From: Senimuribacter sp049852125
Lineage (GTDB): Bacteria; Bacillota; Clostridia; Peptostreptococcales; Anaerovoracaceae
Reading direction: 5' to 3'
Assembly (NCBI RefSeq): GCF_049852125.1
Contig: NZ_CP187532.1
Coordinates: 2,542,001 to 2,606,000, forward strand
Length of the DNA stretch: 64,000 nt
In this document: piece after piece, positions 60,695 to 64,000 of the stretch
Numbering within the stretch: the first letter of the stretch is position 1
Layout: the number at the start of each line of letters is the position of its first letter
Notes under the pieces: model-generated
Told to the model about the DNA's origin: nothing
Databases searched by the model: none
What the model saw: only the letters and a program-made list of their open reading frames with translations
Made by a program: the position numbers and the translations under genes

Positions 60695-62829
60695 TAGTCA
60701 TGCACCCCTTCCGCTGCTTTTTCCATTGCTTCATTCACACCATTTGCAAGGTAATCAACCATACCATCAAGGTCTGCATCACTTGAAACATTGTTGGTGA
60801 TTCCACCCATGTCAACCTTGATTTCCGCTGTGGTGAATCTGTTGATTGCATCCTGTTCAGCAATGTCACGAAGATATTTCAAGTCTTCACTTGTGATGTC
60901 CAGTGAATCAGCAGCTTTTCCAGTATTTGCAGCAGTATCTGCAATATTTGCAGGAACTTGACCTGCATCATATCCTGAATAACCACCGCCATTGAACATG
61001 TTGGATGTATCAACACCACCATCACTTCCACTGAACATATTGGAAACCTTATCTGCAACACCATCACCCCATGCTGCACCTGCATTGAATGCATCTGATG
61101 CCCAACCATCCTGGAATGTGTCAAATGTGGACATTCCATCATTGAATGCATCACCAATTGACTTGTAATCTTCCTTGTTTCCTGCTGCTTCTGATGCTTT
61201 TGCTGCATACTCATCTGCTGCACTTGTAATTCCTGAATAATCAAATTCAACAAATGGAAGTTTGTTCAGTGCTTCACAAATTCCTGCAACAACAGTCAGT
61301 GCAGTTGATAAAAGATTGTAGAACCAAGACTGGACTGAACAGATTGCATTGTGGAATGCAGTCATCATGTTTGAACCAAGTGCTGCAATTGCATTTCCAA
61401 TTCCAAGGGCAATGTTTGCGACTGTCAGACCCAAGTTCTTGAAGAACTGGATGACAACATTCACACCGCCACAAATCACACCAAAACCACTGTTTGCAAC
61501 ACCTGTCATTTTTGCGATTGCTGCACAAACAGCATAAATAATTGCAATCAGGGCAATGATAAGAAGAATTATCCATGTCAAAGGACATGCCATCAAAGCT
61601 GCATTCAGTCCATACTGTGCTGCTGTTGCTGTGAAGGTTGCCCCTGCCTGCATCATATCAGCAGCAGCTTTCACACCTGCCATTGCTGCACTGATTCCCT
61701 GAACAACATTGTTTGCAATCAATGCTGCTGTGTAAAGACCAAGTGCTGTTGCTATACCAAGAACAATAGGTTCAATGATTGACCAATTATCACTGATAAA
61801 AGCTGCAACGGAAGATGCAAGTTCCAATATATTCAACAACCATTCCACAACAGTTGCAAAAGCAGAAACTGCATTTGCTGCAAACAGTTGGAAATCTTCA
61901 TTGTTTGCAATCTCATTGACTTTTGTTAAAACTGGTTGCATCTGCATCAGTGCAGCATTTCCCATGGTTGTCCATACCTGACCCCAGGTCATAGGCATCT
62001 GTTCAAATTTTGCATTGATGTCATCCGCACTTGCAAAGATTGCATTTTTTACAATATCCGCTGTCAACTGTCCATCCTGTGCCATTTCCCTGATTTTTCC
62101 AATAGGAACATCAAGATAATCAGCAATAGACTGAATCAGGTTTGGTGCTTGTTCAAAGATGGAATTCAATTCATCACCACGCAACACACCTGAACCCAAA
62201 GCCTGTGACAACTGCAACATTGCATTGCTTGCTTCCTGTGTGGATGCACCTGCAATGGTCATCTGCTTCTGAATCAGGTTTGCAAAAGCAACAACTTCTT
62301 CTGAACTTCCAAAAGCATCCTTTGCATTGTTTCCAAACTTTGCAACAACTGCTGCCATGTCTGTGAAAGAACCCCTTGCATTCTGTGCTGATGCATAAAC
62401 CATATTGACCAGTTCATCTGTGGACTGCAATCCATCATTCATCATGTCAAGTCTTACTTTTGTCATGGTCAATTCATCAGACATGTCCATCACTTTTTCA
62501 ACAGTCTGAAATGTCGCATAAGCTGCAACCAGGCTTGTGACCTTTCCAAGCAATCCATCCATAGCAGATGAACCATTTTGAACAGTTCTGTTGAAGTTCT
62601 GCTGATGTTCTTCATTATCTTCAATATTGTTTCCAAGCTGTGTGACCTGCTGTGCAGCAGCATCAATTGCCTGTCTTGCCTGGTCAATAGTTCTTGTATT
62701 GAAACCAGTGTTCATGGAATCCTGAACAGATTCATAAGCAGAACACATATTGTCCAGTGCAACAATCATGTTGTTGATTGGTGCTGATGCTCTATCAATA
62801 ATCTGAATTGATGTTGCTATGCTTGCCAT
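60694..62829 (-). CDS. Tail tape measure protein
   Basis: A 711-aa protein that sets tail length and helps DNA entry. The tape-measure N-terminal domain is clear (about 110-285: KVRLDMMNDGLQSTDELVNMVYASAQNARGSFTDMA, GASTQEASNAMLQLSQALGSGVLRGDELNSIFEQAP). Long hydrophobic helices follow (about 330-470), then an Ala/Asp/Gly-rich C-terminus. The short length suggests a short tail (inference). It starts after a hairpin (62865-62896). Confidence 0.93.
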   Translation of the reverse strand: MASIATSIQIIDRASAPINNMIVALDNMCSAYESVQDSMNTGFNTRTIDQARQAIDAAAQQVTQLGNNIEDNEEHQQNFNRTVQNGSSAMDGLLGKVTSLVAAYATFQTVEKVMDMSDELTMTKVRLDMMNDGLQSTDELVNMVYASAQNARGSFTDMAAVVAKFGNNAKDAFGSSEEVVAFANLIQKQMTIAGASTQEASNAMLQLSQALGSGVLRGDELNSIFEQAPNLIQSIADYLDVPIGKIREMAQDGQLTADIVKNAIFASADDINAKFEQMPMTWGQVWTTMGNAALMQMQPVLTKVNEIANNEDFQLFAANAVSAFATVVEWLLNILELASSVAAFISDNWSIIEPIVLGIATALGLYTAALIANNVVQGISAAMAGVKAAADMMQAGATFTATAAQYGLNAALMACPLTWIILLIIALIAIIYAVCAAIAKMTGVANSGFGVICGGVNVVIQFFKNLGLTVANIALGIGNAIAALGSNMMTAFHNAICSVQSWFYNLLSTALTVVAGICEALNKLPFVEFDYSGITSAADEYAAKASEAAGNKEDYKSIGDAFNDGMSTFDTFQDGWASDAFNAGAAWGDGVADKVSNMFSGSDGGVDTSNMFNGGGYSGYDAGQVPANIADTAANTGKAADSLDITSEDLKYLRDIAEQDAINRFTTAEIKVDMGGITNNVSSDADLDGMVDYLANGVNEAMEKAAEGVHD

Positions 62830-62864
62830 TGTTCTTCTTCACCATCCTTTCTTGGTATAATTTG

Positions 62865-62896
62865 AAAAGGGATGAACACCAACATTCATCCCTTTT
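62865..62896 (-). terminator. Hairpin/terminator between tail chaperone and tape measure
   Basis: Perfect 12-bp arms (62865-62876 and 62885-62896) around an 8-nt loop, ending in TTTT on the minus strand. Right after the frameshifted chaperone stop. Confidence 0.65.
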
Positions 62897-63078
62897 TTAT
62901 TTTCCTTTCTTTGCCTTTGCTGCTTCTTTCTTTTCCTTGTCGATTCTGATTTTGATTGAAGCAATCACAAAAGCCTTTTCTTCCATACTCAAATTGACAA
63001 ATTGTGAAGGTAAAATGTGAAGTTTCTGCAATGCATAATGTGCAAAGTTTGCTTCTGCATCCCCTTCTTCAATTAGTT
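62897..63078 (-). CDS. Frameshift extension of the tail assembly chaperone (-1 frame)
   Basis: After a -1 shift at A-AAA-AAC (63076-63082) the ribosome reads 59 more codons (LIEEGDAEANFAHYALQKLH... to AKAKKGK) to TAA at 62897-62899, giving a 202-aa long form. The extension has no start codon or ribosome binding site of its own near its beginning, is charged and helical and keeps phage codon usage. This is the equivalent of lambda GT. Confidence 0.8.
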
Positions 63079-63504
63079 TTTTGCTTCTTCAACCTTGTCT
63101 TCCAGTGTAGTGTTGAAACCATTGAAGTTCTGAACAAAGGTTGCAAATTCCTGATATTCACCAGGGTTATCAATCATTTCTTTCAGCAAATCCTCAGGTG
63201 ACATCACACCATAAGAATCCTGCAAGTCTTTGTCATAAAGGTTTGGTTCAACCACACATGCACAAATCATTTTGCCAATATATTTGCTTGTATCAAGTTT
63301 CGGTCTGAACATGTTTGGTTTTCCCTTGACAGGAACTTCAATCATGCATTCATCCCTGATTGCATCATTTTCCTTGGTTATTAAAGGTTTGATTGTCCAA
63401 GGAAGAGGATTGCCCTTTGCATCCACAAGGGATTTTGTTGCTGCAAAAGTTGTATTTTCTCTTTTGATTTTGTTTGCTTTCAAAAATCTGCTTAAATCTG
63501 ACAT
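63073..63504 (-). CDS. Tail assembly chaperone (XkdN), short form
   Basis: A 143-aa XkdN-like chaperone that holds the tape measure before tube assembly. The start at 63502-63504 (MSDLSRFLKANKIKRENTTF) lies behind AAAGGTGG; an upstream GTG would bury that site. Landmarks are WTIKPLITKENDAIRDECMIEVP and CVVEPNLYDKDLQDSYGVMSPEDLLKEMI. The gene ends in GCA AAA AAC TAA, a canonical -1 slippery heptamer touching the stop. The frameshift product is given separately. Confidence 0.9.
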   Translation of the reverse strand: MSDLSRFLKANKIKRENTTFAATKSLVDAKGNPLPWTIKPLITKENDAIRDECMIEVPVKGKPNMFRPKLDTSKYIGKMICACVVEPNLYDKDLQDSYGVMSPEDLLKEMIDNPGEYQEFATFVQNFNGFNTTLEDKVEEAKN

Positions 63505-63532
63505 GGTATATACCACCTTTCTGTTTTATTCT

Positions 63533-63575
63533 AAAAAAATAAGACCCACATGCCTGTTTTGAAGACATGTGGGTC
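63533..63575 (-). terminator. Terminator after the tail tube gene
   Basis: Arms GACCCACATG and CATGTGGGTC flank a ~13-nt loop, followed by TTATTTTTTT on the minus strand. It separates the highly expressed tube from the chaperone gene. Confidence 0.75.
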
Positions 63576-63582
63576 AAAATGT

Positions 63583-64000
63583 TTACTGCATACCATCAAG
63601 CAACTTGAAGGTTTCAGGCATCTTGAAGTCTTCAAAAGTGAAATTCAGTTCTTCATCCAGGTATTCACCATCAGCATCAAACTTTGCCAGGATGCCACCA
63701 TCAATATTGCAGTCCATGAAGACAACTGTTTGTCTGCCTGCTGCACTTGTAGGGTCATCATTGGTCACCTGAATTTCAAAATAGACATCTTCACCAGTGT
63801 CCTTGTATTTCAGCATCATTTCCCTGAAAATACTGGTGTTATAGTGGAAGGTTGCTGAACCAGTACCTTTCCAACCAGTTGACTTGTTTCCAGTTCCTGT
63901 TCTTCCAAGGATAGGAACTTCTGTCTTTGTCCTTTCAAAATTTGCTTCAAAATTGATTGCCTGCATGAAGTTGTATCTGTTGTTTCCAATTGTGATGAAA
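63583..64000 (-). CDS. Tail tube protein (XkdM), C-terminal part, cut by window edge
   Basis: The frame is open to the window edge and the ATG at 63966 is internal: upstream in-frame codons (FITIGNNRYNF) still match XkdM, where the equivalent reads LFINGEEM before the conserved TFEAN. Visible parts are QAINFEANFERTKTEVPILGRT, STGWKGTGSATFHYNTSIFREMML and FEDFKMPETFKLL. It builds the inner tube of the contractile tail. The sheath (XkdK) should lie just outside to the right. Confidence 0.9.
   Translation of the reverse strand, partial: FITIGNNRYNFMQAINFEANFERTKTEVPILGRTGTGNKSTGWKGTGSATFHYNTSIFREMMLKYKDTGEDVYFEIQVTNDDPTSAAGRQTVVFMDCNIDGGILAKFDADGEYLDEELNFTFEDFKMPETFKLLDGMQ

Larger units (their letters stand above)
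50864..64000 (-). mobile_element. Prophage, tail and lysis end (partial, contractile-tail PBSX/XkdM type)
   Basis: Seventeen consecutive minus-strand genes run from tail tube to endolysin in the order typical of PBSX-like phages, all with AAAGGTGG-type ribosome binding sites and a shift in codon preference (CCA, ACA, AGA) relative to the host genes. The left end lies between the ABM gene (start 50793) and the endolysin stop (50980); the exact attachment site cannot be set because the other end is outside the window. Integrase, lysogeny and head genes are not visible. It carries a diversity-generating retroelement. Confidence 0.9.

Overview
The window is a piece of a low-to-mid GC Gram-positive anaerobe's chromosome, most likely class Clostridia. 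Pointers are the AGGAGG-type ribosome binding sites, pyruvate phosphate dikinase, lipoproteins with lipobox cysteines, clostridial small families (TSCPD, DUF4358, CD1375-like) and a PBSX/XkdM-type contractile-tail prophage. Genus cannot be fixed from sequence alone.

Positions 1-50800 are ordinary chromosome, mostly on the minus strand: serS (5' end only) and a long glutamine synthetase; a UPF0182 membrane protein with a zinc-ribbon protein and a small anchored protein; an AEC transporter and a class V aminotransferase; three 52-bp tandem repeats beside tRNA-Lys(CTT); LysO-type exporter, TIM-barrel protein, TSCPD protein and CDF cation transporter; a foreign-looking, AT-rich two-gene cassette (TIR-like effector plus cupin, 13953-15540); an MBOAT/DHHW exopolymer O-acetylation pair followed upstream by transglutaminase-like, DUF4358 and two-component genes; a GntR-ABC operon with a clear palindromic operator; LUD and GNAT genes; MFS / orphan solute-binding lipoprotein / hybrid histidine kinase; ppdK; a thiamine salvage operon (thiM, thiE and a HAD-thiD fusion) behind an EamA transporter and an isochorismatase-like hydrolase; an AGCS symporter with an unusual tandem-hairpin leader; a two-component/lipoprotein/ABC cluster; MATE, DUF1638, a CbiT-like methyltransferase and an ABM monooxygenase.

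From about 50864 to the window edge lies the tail-to-lysis end of a prophage with a PBSX-like contractile tail. Transcribed leftwards, it runs: tube (XkdM), tail chaperone with a programmed -1 frameshift (XkdN), tape measure, XkdP/Q/R/S/T/U baseplate genes, tail fibre, small proteins, holin and endolysin. Its integrase, head genes and far attachment site are outside the window.

The most interesting system is a diversity-generating retroelement (DGR) set into the tail module at 52971-56549. A reverse transcriptase, a 136-nt template repeat and a 136-nt variable repeat at the 3' end of the tail-fibre gene are all present. By hand alignment the two repeats differ at 40 positions, 39 of them template adenines (of 44) on the coding strand. 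That is the adenine-specific mutagenesis signature. A hairpin with a GAAA loop lies just downstream of the variable repeat. No avd accessory gene is visible, and the template lies in an open frame that overlaps the RT start codon. The DGR would diversify the receptor-binding tip of the tail fibre. DGRs are a known class; this particular arrangement is what deserves checking.
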